DNA of 64,000 nt from assembly GCA_037176885.1 (NCBI GenBank), contig JAWWNJ010000004.1:3286001-3350000 (forward strand), in the 5' to 3' direction. Made by a program: the position numbers and the translations under genes. This document shows, in pieces, positions 35,123-47,626 of the stretch; positions within the stretch are counted from its first letter, which is position 1; each line of letters begins with the position of its first letter. Under the pieces are notes generated by a model that worked only from the letters and a program-made list of their open reading frames with translations, was not told the DNA's origin and made no database searches. The DNA comes from Favolaschia claudopus (lineage: Eukaryota; Basidiomycota; Agaricomycetes; Agaricales; Mycenaceae).

Positions 35123-35181
35123 GAGAAAGAAAGGATGTCAGTAAGAGTGGAGGAGTCAGGACGCAGGAGAGCAAGAGGGAA

Positions 35182-35235
35182 AGCGTGGGAACCGTGCAGT
35201 GTTTGTCTCCGGTCCGTACGTAGCCGAAGTGCCGG
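35182..35235 (+). repeat. Shared upstream motif, copy 4 (before F-box gene F)
   Basis: AGCGTGGGAAC, TGTTTGTCTCCGGTCCGTAC and GCCGAAGTGCCGG, 60 bp upstream of the ATG of F and antisense to it. The closest of the five copies to a start codon. Confidence 0.55.
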
Positions 35236-35780
35236 TCCCTCTTGTTCTCAAATTTCAACCACAACGATGAACTGAGACTCAATTTTTGCCTGCTGGGCTT
35301 CAAGTTGCCCTGTCTTATCGAATTGCTGACTTGGTTACAAATTCCTCTGGCGCACTCCGACATGCTCTGTTTGAGCCTAGTTGTCTCTCAGGCTGCGTCC
35401 GTCGTCCAAGACTCGAGTTTCTGAGCCGATTAAAAACATAACAATCAAGTCGAACAAGCTCGAACGCCAATTATTCACAAATCACCAGCAAGTCTTGTCC
35501 CTGGAAATCTCAGATTATTTGCAGCTATCGCCAACCACATGAACACGCCGTCCAAGTCAGTGTTCAACAACACAGTGAAACAGATCTGATCATACAGCGA
35601 ATGCGAGAAGGGTTCGAATTCATACTGAACCCCTGAGTACTGTGTCCTGCTTTAGATTTTTGTCGAGTAGTTCAAGTCATACCACGGTAAACAATCGTCA
35701 AGATTCAAGGCCTGAGTCAATCCTGCTCAACCTCTTGAAGAAAATGCCGCTCCCCGCGAGACGCTTGATTAGCTTTCGAG
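35236..35780. other. Intergenic, nothing recognised
   Basis: AT-richer than the 5 kb region; no gene. A plus-strand GGGTTCGAATTC near 35612 resembles a B-box but lacks a paired arm. Confidence 0.35.
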
Positions 35781-35799
35781 TCTTTAGAGCATATCAACC

Positions 35800-37431
35800 G
35801 GAATTGAACCGATCCGTCGCTGGAAAGGAAAGAAATTCAAATTACAGTAATAGATGACCAGCATTCAGAAGTGATATACTGTGTGAAGTGGTTATAGTCG
35901 ACGTAAGATCGCACGGCTCGCAAAGCAGCTATTGCTTTGATTCTGTACAAAAGACGACATACACACGCGATGGCCTCGTGAGGAATCGAACCTCGTCGCT
36001 GCATGATAGGCATTTCGCGTGATGGCATGACATACTATGTGTTGCGAGCGTGTATTGCCAATACTGTACGAGGCTTGCTGTTGATTCTGGGGCGATTGGA
36101 GGTGGTAGTTGCTTGTCTGTGGCGTATGAAGAATTTAGATGCGAAACACTGGTTCATATAATAATAAGTATGTACCTTCACACCAATGTTGACGAAGAAC
36201 CGAATAGTAAAACATTGAGACTGAATGCAGCGAAGCAGAATAAGATTCTAAAGATATCAGTACGAATCTATGCCGCGAAAAAAAAAACCTCTCTCCGACC
36301 GTTATCACGCCCAAGGGAATCGAACCCCAAACCGCTGCTACTTTGTGTATGAACGCTCCTGACCAACATAACGGGAGAGCGTGTACATTCCTATACCAGA
36401 GCGCGTCTTTTAAGGGGTAGTTTATCGTGACTAGTCTGGGAGTTTGAAACCAGTGGTGAGCAGTCAGCTATAAGTAGTATACTAACGAGTGGACGGACTT
36501 ACTGTGGCGTGGTTGATTCATATCGATAATGTTTTGAATTTTTTACTTGCGATTCAGATAGATTTGAAACTGACAAATTGAAAGGCGGTAAGTAAGAGCA
36601 AAAAGAATACAGAGAAAAATGGGCAACGAGATCACTTTGCAAGGTGAAACTGCAAAGACCTTGGGGCGTCGAACCCCCATTCATCGAATGCGATGAACAG
36701 CCTGAGATTGGATGCACGACATCTGAATGCCAGCGCGTGGAGGCCCATTGGGAATTACTTCTTGTCGATAATTACCTGAGGGCATGTAGAAATTTTTCTT
36801 TTGCTTCGAATTCAACGAGGCGGTTTTGCTGTATCAGTACATCGGGTGGAATGACGACAAAACTGGACGTGAAGGTGTTTGATATGAATTGTGAACGGCA
36901 GAAACATTACTCGCCGGAGGATCGATATTGGAAGATTAGTTAGAAACCTCCGAACCGTCACCAAGGTGAGTCGAAGCAAAAGAAAACAAAAAGGCGGAGT
37001 TTGGTGCTACCCAGTCAAAGGCAGAGTTGCTTGCAAGACGATGAATTTGAATCGCAAGGATATCGATTGAGGTTTTAGATATAGAAAAAAGACAGAGCCA
37101 AGATCGGAAATGCGCCGGATGGAGTCGAACCGCGAGTTGCCTGTATATTTATACGACTCTTGTCGAGATATGCATGCCTATACCTGGCTCGCCAGCGTGC
37201 GTGCATATCCGGTATCAAGGCTGGGGGGTTCAATGTGGGGTGAATGAGATTTTGAAGAGCACCGGCCCTCTCCGATGGAACGAATTGTACTGTATCGCGA
37301 CGGGGTCGATTCGACTCAGTATTCATCACAGCAAGAAAAGTCGCCGAAGATTCCACTTGAAAGATTGCAGAGTGTGAAGAGCCAAAAAAAACTGCAATGG
37401 ATGAAAACGAAGCGCCTTGGGGAGTTGAACC
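35800..37431 (-). repeat. Second array of decayed tRNA-like units (six B-box copies)
   Basis: Minus-strand B-box/T-arm copies at 35800-35810, 35982-35992, 36316-36326, 36665-36675, 37121-37131 and 37421-37431, close to GGTTCGATTCC. They have the same strand and similar spacing (about 180-450 bp) as the array at 8.5-10 kb. As there, the array precedes a plus-strand F-box gene. The best preserved copy is annotated separately. A very degraded copy is visible at the matching place of the second duplication unit, near 43985. Confidence 0.5.
36306..36383 (-). tRNA. tRNA-like sequence, best preserved of the array, probably a pseudo-tRNA
   Basis: On the minus strand the first seven bases (CACGCTC) pair with the last seven (GGGCGTG), allowing one T-G pair, over a 78-base span. 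A D-loop-like ATGTTGGTCAGGAGCG and a T-arm GGGGTTCGATTCCC are in the right order. The anticodon arm is degraded (CATACACAAAG); the layout resembles a valine tRNA but no isotype can be given. Cove-type scoring was not possible here. Confidence 0.35.
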
Positions 37432-39645
37432 CGCCGGAATGTTAACAGAGGACTGCCGAGGAAGTCTGAACACTAAAGCGCAGCGAGGACCAGAGGTGAG
37501 CGCGTCGATAATGTTCGTTCGAGTTCAATTATTAACTGAGAGCGTCGATGATTTGACGTAGAGGACTCGGAGAATCAAGCAAGTTTCAACTTGAGTTTCA
37601 AGACGAAGCGAGATCCAAAGGGCCAACTTGAAGGCATCCGTGACCATTGACAATCGTCGAGTATAAGTATCGTCAATGTTTGAGTCCCCAGGAAGTAAGA
37701 AACCTTAGAGAAATTGCGGCCGTGCAGATAGGCTGAAGCAGAGGGTCAGTTGAGACGTCGTGGTGGTTGAAGTCAAGACGAAAACCGGAACCGGCACAAA
37801 ACCGGCGTCGCTAACCGAGGTAAACAAAGAATTTCTCACGCCCCTCCGCCGTCGACAACGATGTCGCACTCGCTCGACTACATACCGCCAGCGGTCTGAG
37901 ACGCGGTCTACCCACTGCTCTGAAGGTCCTCCGCGCTTGGTCTTTAACTCCTCCGTGTCTGTGTTTCGACGTTGAAATGGGTCAAGTTACGAGCACTGGC
38001 ATAAAAAACTCGCCGGCGTAGATGGGATGAAGATTACTGAAATCCGGACGATACCTTCCAATTCAAGGTCGCAGACGAAAGGTAGAAGGTCTTTATACGC
38101 TGTGAGAATTGAGTTTGAATGGACGGGGCGAACTAGATGTTTGCAGTCTTGGAAGGTGACTCAGTCTGTACCAAATGTGCAGGTACGCTATCCGAAACAT
38201 GCCTCTGAGGTCCCCATACTGACGTTCCGAATCCGTGCGTCTCCAGTTCCCCATAGATTCGAACTGTCAGGCCATGTTTCACGACGCCTAAGCCAACCGG
38301 CACCCTCAATACGTCGCTCTTTGGACGCCTAGTATGATTGGCCTGCTCAGCTCAAATTCCCATGTTCCACCGCTTTATTTCTCGCTTGTTCGGCGTCCCT
38401 TGTCTTGAATTTGAAGTCCCGACGCCACGCGAAACCTACTGCCTTCAAAGCGCGCCGCTCCCTCTTCTCAAATCGGCTTTGCTTGGTGACGTACGTCTCG
38501 TCTCGCATTTGTTCTCCGTCAGCACGCTCCTTCGCTAACGCTTGATATCTCACAAGATCTCGTTGTGCGCACCTCCTGGTCTGCCTTCGCCGCATATATA
38601 TCATCATTTCAGGTGCATATCGCTGTCACCTTGCTTTCTCCGTATCTTTACTGAAGACTCGCCATCCAATTGTAGCCTGTCCCCGCATGTGGAGGGTAGC
38701 CAATCCCAATTCGCTCGAGCCAAGACCACACCTTGGGGTATCCCGCCATCCGAACTCCAATGCACGCGCTTGGCTTTCAGAATCTTGACAACCGACGTAC
38801 CTAAATACACGTTTTCTTACCGTGCCAGAGCCGTCGACATGCTAAATACGCGCTTCCCTATCGATTGTTTTTCATTCTTCCCAATACATACCCTTCTCGC
38901 GCCTTCGCGGACAACCGACTCCCGCACCTTCACTATACGATGCTTCCTACCACCCTCCTTCAATGGCGACGTTTCTCATTCGCCGTCCCCTACCCTACTT
39001 ATCCGACCTCTCGTCGTCTCGGAATACATATGCATATACTATCTCCACTCTCCTCGCCTCGCCCCGACTTCCTTCCCGTGCTATCCTTATCTGCGACACT
39101 CCATCCTCTACCCTCCCTCTCACCCCTCACGAGCCTCATATATACATACTTACGGATCTTCCCTCCCCCCACCACGTGTACCCGCCCTGCTCTTCCTCCC
39201 CCTCCCTCACAGCTCTCCCCCCAACCGGCTTGTCATGACTTATCCTTGTGCATACCGCACCGTCCCGCATCTCGGTCGCTTATCAATCCCACCGTCTTCC
39301 GCCTCCTCGATCCCTGTTAAAGACCCTTCCGCTTCCCCGTCCCGCGTGTCTCCCCCGCTACGCACGACCATGACCCCCGACGAATCTCAATCCACCTCAA
39401 CACCCCTCCTCCCTATCGTCTCACCATAGCTTGACTCCGCTCGCAGCATCCCACACCATCCTCCGCCTCGCTCGCTCGGACGTAACTCTCGACAACACTG
39501 CTTCTCCGTCCTCTCGCGTGCGTTTCCGCGCTCCACACAACCCACGACGCATTCAAATCCGCTCCAATCAATCAAGGGGTGGTGCAGAGCTAAACCGCGT
39601 CGGGGTTCATCACTGCCCGGGGGAAGGAGAGAGTGGCGGGGGATG

Positions 39646-39860
39646 GGGAAGATCTCGTGGTGGTTGGCGGGGTATGAAATACGGCGTCGACGTTAGGAGC
39701 AGGGGAAACGGGATGGGATGGTGACGGGAATGGCGTAGCGGGAAGATTGATTGCGGGAAGACCTCGCACGTGGACAGTGAAGGGCGGGGCTCTGAGTTCG
39801 GGCGTCGGCGACAAGGGGAATGGATTGGAATGGGGACGGGGAGGGGCGTAAAGGAAAGGC
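39646..39860 (+). repeat. Minisatellite, about 100-bp unit, two copies (unit 1)
   Basis: Copies start at 39646 (GGGAAGATCTCGTGG) and 39755 (GGGAAGACCTCGCACG). Each is followed by GA-rich sequence and an ACGGCGTCGAC or GGCGTCGGCGA block. The matching place in unit 2 has three copies. Confidence 0.6.
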
Positions 39861-41199
39861 GCGAATATGGGGCGGCGAGTCGTGGAGGGGCCAGGGTGAT
39901 GGCGGTAGGTGGGTGTGATTAGAGAACGCCTTCCTGCCTGTTTTCTCCGTTGTGGAAGGAAAGATGGGCGGGGGGAAGGCACGCGGGTGGGTGCTGGGAG
40001 GGCGTAGGAACTCGGGTGATGCGTCGCAGGAATATTGGGGGCAGGGGCGAGGCGTGGAGGATGGGGTGGTTGTGATTCGAAAGCGGCGGTGGCTTGTTTC
40101 GGCTTTTGATGTTGTTGCGTGACTTCGGCAGGAGGATTGGAGGCGGGAGAACGGCTTGCCGCTCGCGCGTGGGTGGGGCAAATCACGGTTTCGAAGAGGC
40201 CCGTTCTCCATCGCGACGGATACGTATGTGCGTGCCGAATGTGCTGTCCACAGCGCTCGGGCCTTGCTGCGCATGTCGAGCTTCGGTTATCGACAGTACC
40301 GCCCCATCGGGCGAGAGGGAAAGCTCTGGTAGGGTGCAAAAACGTGCTTTCGATGACGTTGCGCGAGTACTAGTAGGTGGTGGATTCCGAAGACAATCTG
40401 GGAATGATACGTGGCTTTCTCTTCTCATTCTTATATAAAGCTCGTAGTCGCGAGGACGTGGTGCTATGCGCTATGACCGCAGGCGACGAGCTCAGGACTG
40501 ATCCCAATCTGCCTGTTTCAGGATTTCTGAGGTCTCCATCGGGGACCACGTTTCGCGATGCACCTAATTAGGGGTGAATCCTCCGGCCTTGATGCGTTCC
40601 CTGAGCATCTACGAGCTCTGACTGAGGGGAGCTCGAGGCAGATGCGCTGTAGTATAGAGAACGCTCCAGTCGTTGGTGCCTTTCCTCGTTGTGGCTGTGT
40701 CGTTCCGCCTGCAGGCATCTTCACCTTTACCCCTCGACGGAGCTGCGTCTCGCCCAGCGGAAGCCCCGGAATACGTTCCTCCCCCTACGGCGCTGCTGCT
40801 GCGGGTGTTGCTACGGGGCTGTTGAATGGGTTATGTTTCCGACGAGGGAGCCGGCGGGAGCCGTCCGTTAGGGGAGTCTTCGACCCTAAAGCCGGCAAGG
40901 TGATGGCAGTGACTGGACGACAGCGTTGACCTGACTTCCTTCTTGCGGAAGGAGGGATTGGGCTAGCGCGGGGTTGTCGGAATCCCGTTTGGATGCGACT
41001 CTAGGTCTACGGCGCAGGCGGCTTTGGATGGCTTGGGCGCGGAGGCGGTCGTGTTCGTGCGCGGTGGGGGCCTGAGTGTGGTAGCATCGATTGGGACGAG
41101 GATGCAAGGCTGGTGCGAGGATGCTCAAACAACGAGAACGCACGGTTGGATATCGCAGAGAAAAAGTGTGCTGTCAGGCTACGAGGTAATGGTGCCAGT

Positions 41200-41400
41200 G
41201 CTCGATTTTCTCAATGCTCGGTTGGCAGCGCTGCGGGAAAGGGAGCTCGGGTATTGCGTGATTGCCAATGCTGGTTGTGTAAGTATGACGCGGAGGACTA
41301 TGCGTCTGAGGGGATCGCTACGGATGAGCTTCGGGAAAAGGCAAGGCTGGGGGGTATTGGGAAGGGTGTGAGCGGGTGGCATACGAAGACGAGAAGATAG
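41200..41400 (+). pseudogene. Coding-like remnant shared by both duplication units (copy 1)
   Basis: Plus-strand frames read MVPVLDFLNARLAALREREL and GYCVIANAG, then one frame over, across a GTAAG site, CKYDAEDYASEGIATDELRE and on to GWHTKTRR and a stop. The second unit has the same tail (AEVYAVEAVAADDLREKG...GGWHTKTRR) at 47730-47860. Conservation of the reading frame and stop in both units suggests a real C-terminal exon or a fossil. The family is not recognised. Confidence 0.35.
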
Positions 41401-41619
41401 CATAGCGGCTGGGCGATTGTGGATGAGCCATTTGGGTACGGATTCACGCTATTCTTTGTTATCCCAATATGCTGATGGCTAGCTGTAGGAGTAACAAGTG
41501 TTTTGGCGGCCTCATGCCCTCCCTGACGTTTTCTGTTTGTTTGTATACATGTTGGCTTGGCCATTGTCAATTGTATTCGCACTTTCACGTTCTTTCCCCC
41601 ACCCACTACTGTTCTCGTC

Positions 41620-43313
41620 ATGACCTCCACCGTTGATTGCTCAGGCTGCCCATGCCACTCCAGCTATACCTCCAGTCTTCTCTCAACTGAGGCTGAAATA
41701 TCCCGCATGAAGGCTTTCTCGCGGTTTGGCATCTTGCCACCCCAACCATCTGTCTTGAAAGCCAAGATTTTGGCCGTTCCCGCAGAACTCGAGCGGTACG
41801 ACGCAAAACTACGGAAGCTCGAAAAAGAAATGCTTCGAATGGCGTCGGAACGCCACTCCCTAGCTTCCTATGCCGCGAGCTGTCGCAGCGCTCTGGCTCC
41901 TATTCACAGGCTACCCAACGAAATATTGGCGAACATCTTTGCTTTGTGCATTCCCCAGGAGCTATACAACGTCTACGACCTTACAGAGTCAACTCCGGAG
42001 CAGGAAGTGGATTGCATATCTCATCGACATCTGCTGCAGTTAGCCCAGGTCAGTCAATCCGATTATGCCACCTCAATAAACATGCTATCGGAATTTCGCA
42101 GGTATGCGCTCGGTGGCATCGCATTGCGATGGGTACACCACAGCTGTGGTCATCGATAGCTGTTCGCAGCGACCTATGGAGCGAATGTGGCATATCCCCA
42201 GAAACTCTGCTCGCTCTTGTGGAAGCTGCTTTGGACCGGGGACAAAACTGTCCACTTACTTTGATAATCCGTGCTTCTGAACACGTCGAGTCGATCTTAG
42301 AACTGGCTACTAGACACGCACACAGATGGCGGTCCGTTAATCTGAATCTTGCCCACGGTGATCGCGGTGGCCATCTCTCCAATCTTGCCAACAAGCTTGA
42401 CCAGCTGACCGAGCTGTATTTCGATGTCGCCGATCTCGGAGAGGTGGATGTTTTTTTCGAGGCGCCTCGTTTGAAGACGATAGTGTTTCTCGGTAGCATC
42501 GCTCCTCCGCCGAAAATACCCTGGGCACAAATAGAGTTTTGTACACACGTCAGCGACCAAACTACCAATCCCCCATATTCCCCACTCAATCTTCTCCTTC
42601 TCACACCAAAAATGGAGAGTTTCAATTTCCGTCTCGACCTTCGCGACTGCCATCCTGACGAGCATTGGAATGTCGACATATCTTCAGACTTGCGGCGCAT
42701 AGACTTTGAAATCGCCGCGGATACAGTTGACGCCGTTGGACAACTGTTCGATTCTCTCAAACTCCCTTGCTTGGAGACCTTGACGGTTACTCCTTTTTGG
42801 GTGACGGAACCCCCGTTGTGGCACACAGAGCGTTTTCTGAGCCTCGCCAGCCGCTCTGGTTTCTCCCGCCATCTCACCTTTCTGGGGATACATGCCATTA
42901 TAACCGACACGGAGCTCCTGCGGTGCCTCCATGTACTGCCCATGCTGGAAATTCTTTCCATCGCAGATTACATCTCCGCCGGGGTGGGCAATTCCTCCCC
43001 CGTGATCACAGACATGCTGTTGCAAGCACTCACTTATCGAACGGATGCTCCGTCGCTTCTCAAGATTCCGCTCCTCAGATATGTGCACATAACATCGCAC
43101 CTCGACTTTTCTGATGCGGCTTTCGTCGAATTCATCGAGTCGCGTGTTGACCGGTTGTGGGACTTGGACACTGATGTGAGATTTCAAGCTCATCTCCAGT
43201 GGTATTCTCCGGCGAAACGTGAGATCTCAGAAGAGACGCGGGATAGATTGACAGAGATGGTGGAAGCGGGAGAGCTTTGCTTTCGCATATGTCAATATAA
43301 AGAACGCTCGTAA
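41620..43313 (+). CDS. F-box protein H (expanded family, duplication unit 1)
   Basis: Exons 41620-42048 and 42102-43313, 53-nt GT-AG intron, 546 residues, no disruption. The N-terminus MTSTVDCSGCPCHSSYTS is cysteine-rich and shared only with gene I. Then come EAEISRMKAFSRFGILPPQP, the coiled-coil (ELERYDAKLRKLEKEMLRM) and F-box core (ALAPIHRLPNEILANIFALC). The junction is VCARWHRIAMGTPQLW, followed by leucine-rich strands and the family tail (LQWYSPAKREISEETRDRL). With I it forms a third subgroup beside A/C and B/E/F. Its long CT/GA-rich leader is duplicated with it. Inferred role: SCF substrate receptor. Confidence 0.9.
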
Positions 43314-43529
43314 CTGCCGAGGTGGGTCTATCCCTCCATTGTGCCTCAATTAATCATAATCTCCACGGCAGAGCTTTGTGTCGAGAAATTAGGTGAAAGA
43401 GAACACTGAGGGTTGGCAATCGGTTGGCGAGTTTAGACTCAGGTTGTCGATGCCCCTAGTTCTAGCGCTAGTGCCCCTGTATACTGTATACAACTCTTTC
43501 TTCGCGACGCGTGTACATTACTTGAAGCA
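43314..43529. other. Junction between the two duplication units
   Basis: 3' flank of gene H and entry into unit 2. No gene or element recognised, and no clear junction repeat was found by eye. Confidence 0.35.
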
Positions 43530-46417
43530 GGACAAGAGAATGGCAAAAGATTAAGGCTGTATGCGGTACAGCAGCAGAGTAAGATCCCAAAGACATCAAT
43601 ATGGATCTATGGCGCGAAAAAAAAGGAAACCCTCCGCCTGACATTCAACGACGAGTAGAAGCGACGGTTGCTGCTGTATCAATACATGGGGAGGAATGAC
43701 ACAAACGCTGGACGTGATGGCATGTTGGATAGTTGTTGAACGGCAGAAATACTACTCACCAGACGATTGACATCGGAAGAGTGGACAGAAAGCTCTGCGC
43801 CAAGGTACATTATAATGCGGCGAAGCCAAAAAGAAAAGAAAAAAAGTGATCAAGGGTCGGTGCTTCTCAGTTAGAGTCAGCGCTAATCGTAGGATGATGA
43901 ATTCGAAAACGCAAGGATATTGATTTCAGATTGAGGTTTTAGATGTAGAAAAAAGACAGAGCCAAGATCGGAATTGCGCCGCAGAGAGAAGAACCCCGAA
44001 TCGCCGATATGTGTATTTGACTTGAATGATACAGGTCGCGTATTTCCAGTACCAAGGCAGTGGGGGTTAACGGCGAGAAGTTGCAGAGCATTGCATTCTC
44101 AGGGCTCGGAAACGAATTGTGATATATCGGCATGGGTTGACTCGGCTCAGTATTTATTGCACGTTGCACAAGAAAGTTGTGGAAGATTCCGCTCGTAAGA
44201 AATTGGAGCGTTTGACGAACCAAAACAGGGAGTACATTGGCCGAAGAAGCTCGAAGCGCCTTGGGCCGGCGGTTAGATGAACGGTCAGCACCGAGGAAAT
44301 CTAATTCTGAGCACTAGAGCACGGTGAGGATCTGAGGCGAGTGTCCAGGATTCCCGCTCAAGTTCGGTTACTGACTATAGGTGCCGATGATTTGAGATCG
44401 ACGTGGAGGACTCGGAAATTCAAGCAAGTTTCAAGACGAGAAACAAGCGAAATCCAAAGGGCCAAGGCATCCGTGACTCATCGACAAGAATAAGCGTGGT
44501 TTATGTCTAAATCCCTAGGAGGTAAGAAAACTTGGAGGAATTACGGGCGTGCAGATAGGCTGGAGCAGAGACTCAGTTGAGACGTCGTGGTGGTTGAAGT
44601 CAACACGAAAACCGGCAAACCGGCAATTGCTGTAACCGGGGCAAACCAACTTACAAGGGAAAAACTTGAATTCTTCTCACGCCTCTCCATCGTTGACGGC
44701 GATGTCGCTCAGGCCCTTGCTCAACTGTATACCGCCAGCAATCTGACTCGTGGTCTATGCGCTCTGATAGTGCTCTTCAATTCCTCCGCGCTTGGTCTTC
44801 ATCTCCTCTGGGTCTGCGTTTCAACTTTGAAATGGGTCAAATTAGCAAGATGAAAACTAGGTGCTGGGGTACTGGATGAAGATTGCTTGTATCCCGACGA
44901 TACACAGGGGAGAAGGTATGTATACTCTGTGAGCATCGTATTTTAGTGCTCAGAGCGAAATGGATGTTTACAGAGTCGGAAAATGATTTTGGCTTGCTTG
45001 ACGAAGGGGAGAGAACTCTCCGCCGGACGGGCTTAATAAAGAATGAGTCTGCAGGTACGCTATCCAGAAAATCAATAAAAGCAGCACATTCTGACAGCTC
45101 GAATCGCTTGCGTCTCCTATTCCCCATAGACTCGAGTTGTTAGGTAAAGCTCGAAGATTACCAGGAAAATCTTCGCGGTTCCGCACTATCAACATGTCGA
45201 TACTTGGGCGTATATATTAGGATTTTGCTTCTTCAAGTTGTCAAGCTCTGTCGCTATCTCGGTGTCCTTCATCTCGAACTTTGGAGTACCGGTGCCATGC
45301 AAAATCTATTATACAGCCTCCCCAATCATGCATACTTCGGGATGTACGTCTCGCCCTTTTCGTTCTTCAACGTGTTCTTTCGCTTATACCTGTTATCTTA
45401 CAAGCTCTCACCGTGCGCGCCCTTCCCCGCCAGTATGCCTTCGCCCATATCACAAGACGACCTCGCTGGCTGGACCTGTTAGGTGCGTATCGTGTCACCT
45501 TGCTTTATCCGTATGTTCGCTGAAGATTCGTCTTGCATGTAGCCTGCTCTCTGAATGCGCACTAGCCCAATCTGATCAATACCCTCGAGCAAAATGATCA
45601 CAGCCAAGGCTACCGCGCCGCGGAGCGTCGAACGCGCGCGCTTGGCTTTCAGGATTCTTACACCGCCTGACCGTACCTACCTACCGCGTCTCCATGCTAC
45701 GTGCCTCTCCATCGTCTTTGATTCTTCCCAACACATACCCTTCTCGCACCTGCACGGTACATCCACCTCCCGCCCGTTCACTATGTCTGATCTCCCACCC
45801 TCCTTCTCTGTCAATGACGACTTCCTTATACCCCGTGCCCTACCTATCCGTACTTTCGCCTCGAATTACATATGTACTGTCTCCGCTTCCCTCCTCCCCT
45901 CGCCCCTACTTCCTACTTCCTACACTTGAAACTCTTCTTTTTCTCGCATCCCTCATGAACCTACATACTACGCATCTTCCTTCGTTCCACCACGTCTACC
46001 TATACCCCGCTCCTCCTCCCTCTTTGCATCCCGCAGCATCCGCACCTCCTTCGCTCGTCGATCCCACCGTCCTTCGCATCCCCTCGATCCCTGTCAAAGG
46101 CTCCTCCGCTTCCCCGTCCCGCGTGTCCCCCACTACGCTCTAAATTCACCCCAACGCCCCTCCTCCCTCTCGTCTCACCGCATCTGGACTTCTCCTTCCG
46201 CGCCCCACACCGTCCCCGTCCTCGCTCGCTCGAATGGATATACCTCTCTACGACCCCACTACTCCGTCCTCGCGTGCGTTTCCGCGCCACGCACGATCCC
46301 CGACGCATTCAGATCCGCCTCAATTGATCGCTTGAGCGGGTAGGGGTGCAGAACTGATACCACGTGTACTGCCATGGTGTCACCATCTGCGGGGAGGAGG
46401 ATATGAGCGGGGAATTG

Positions 46418-46700
46418 GGAAGATCCCGTGGCTGTGGACGGGGGGTGTGAGGTACGGTGTCAACCGGGAACAGTGGAAATGGATGGGGGATGGGGATAGA
46501 CGTAGGGGAAGATCGACGGTGGATTCAGGAAGATCTCGTGGCGGTCGGCGAGGAATACGAGATACGGCGGTCGATAACGGGGAAAGCGTAGGGGAGATTG
46601 ATGGGGGATTCAGAAAGATTCCGCGCGTGGGCAGTGAAGGCTGGGGGTGTGAGATCTGGCGTCAACGGCGGGGGAAAGTGGATCAAGATGTCAGAGAGGC
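46418..46700 (+). repeat. Minisatellite, about 80-110-bp unit, three copies (unit 2)
   Basis: Copies begin at 46418 (GGGAAGATCCCGTGG), 46527 (GGAAGATCTCGTGG) and about 46611 (AGAAAGATTCCGCG). The first and third share GTGTGAG followed by GGCGTCAAC-like sequence; the second has GAGATACGGCGGTCGATAAC. Confidence 0.6.
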
Positions 46701-47626
46701 GCGACAGGGACAGGGGCAGCGGCGAGTCATGGAAGGGAGGTAGGGCGAGGTGGGTGTCATGAGAACGGCGCTTGCCTGCCTTCTCAGTGGGTGTCGAGAT
46801 CGACGGGGGAAAGGCTCGCGCGTGGGTGCGGTGCTGGGGGGCTGAACCGTTTTGACGAGACTCGGGAACGTCCACCGTCGCTAATCAATTGGTGAGGGGG
46901 TGTCGCGGAATGAATAGGGATTGGGCATTGCCGTACAGGAGCGATTGCGCCGCTTTCACTGTTGGTGCAGGTGAGGTACGAGGCGGCGGCGGCGCTGAAT
47001 GTGCTGTCGAGACTGTGCTGCTACGGACTTTGAGCTTCGGTTAGCGAACGTACAGTCCCATCGAAGCGGTCGCATCTGTCTTCATGCATGATGCTCGGCC
47101 GCTGGGTTTGGTGGTGTCGACCGGGACGGGATGTCACTTGAGAACGGTACTGGCCTATTTTCTCCGTTGAGGCGGGGGAAACGTTCGCAGCGAGGGTGCT
47201 GGGGTCGCTGAACGCCGCTTCGTCGAGGCCCGTCCTCCGTCGCGGTTGATGCTCGTAATTTACTGTGGCTCGATTTCCGAGCGTCTGTCGGGATTGGGCA
47301 TGGTCTTCTCTGGCGTTGCGGCTGATTTAGGATGTAACGGCGGTGCTGTTGACAGCGTGCGCGCTATGCTGCTACGGATGCCGGTATGGTACCATGGAGC
47401 GAGAGGGGAAGCTCTGGTTCGGCGCAGGTCAAGGCGCTTTTGATGACGTGAGTTATCGACGTCGCGGGAGTAGCGGCGGAGTCCTTCGTGTGTGCCTTCG
47501 TGCAAGGTGCAGGTGTAGGCTCAGCCGCTGAGTTTGGTAGTATCGATCGAGAGGGGGACGTGAGCCTTGGTGCAAGGAGGAGGAGATGGTAATCGGGCGA
47601 ATTTCGCATGGAAGAAACTCTAGAAG

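Larger units (their letters stand above)
37432..41619. other. Long leader of F-box gene H, no confident gene
   Basis: CT-rich on the plus strand at 38.5-39.5 kb and GA-rich beyond, giving long low-complexity open frames on both strands (38542-39429 plus, 39590-40339 minus). I do not accept these as genes. A coding-like patch at 41200-41400 is listed separately. Confidence 0.45.
36200..43313 (+). repeat. Tandem segmental duplication, unit 1
   Basis: Unit 1 and unit 2 (about 43530-52340) share matching blocks in the same order. These include the block ending in CTATGCCGCGAAAAAA (36270 / 43610), the block TAGAAAAAAGACAGAGCCAA (37081 / 43944), GACGTCGTGGTGGTTGAAGT (37751 / 44580), CT-rich stretches (38.5-39.4 / 45.6-46.1 kb), a minisatellite (39.6 / 46.4 kb) and the F-box genes H and I. 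The offset falls from about 7.3 kb to 6.5 kb along the unit, so indels have accumulated. Unit 1 has about 500 bp around 36.3-36.8 kb, with two tRNA-like boxes, that unit 2 lacks. Confidence 0.8.

Noticed and set aside
38542..39429. 295-codon plus-strand open frame
   Set aside because: Very CT-rich sequence gives proline/serine/leucine strings with no domain. The matching region of the duplicated unit does not keep the frame open.
39590..40339. 249-codon minus-strand proline-rich open frame
   Set aside because: Antisense to GA-rich minisatellite DNA, low complexity, and only partly open in the duplicated copy.
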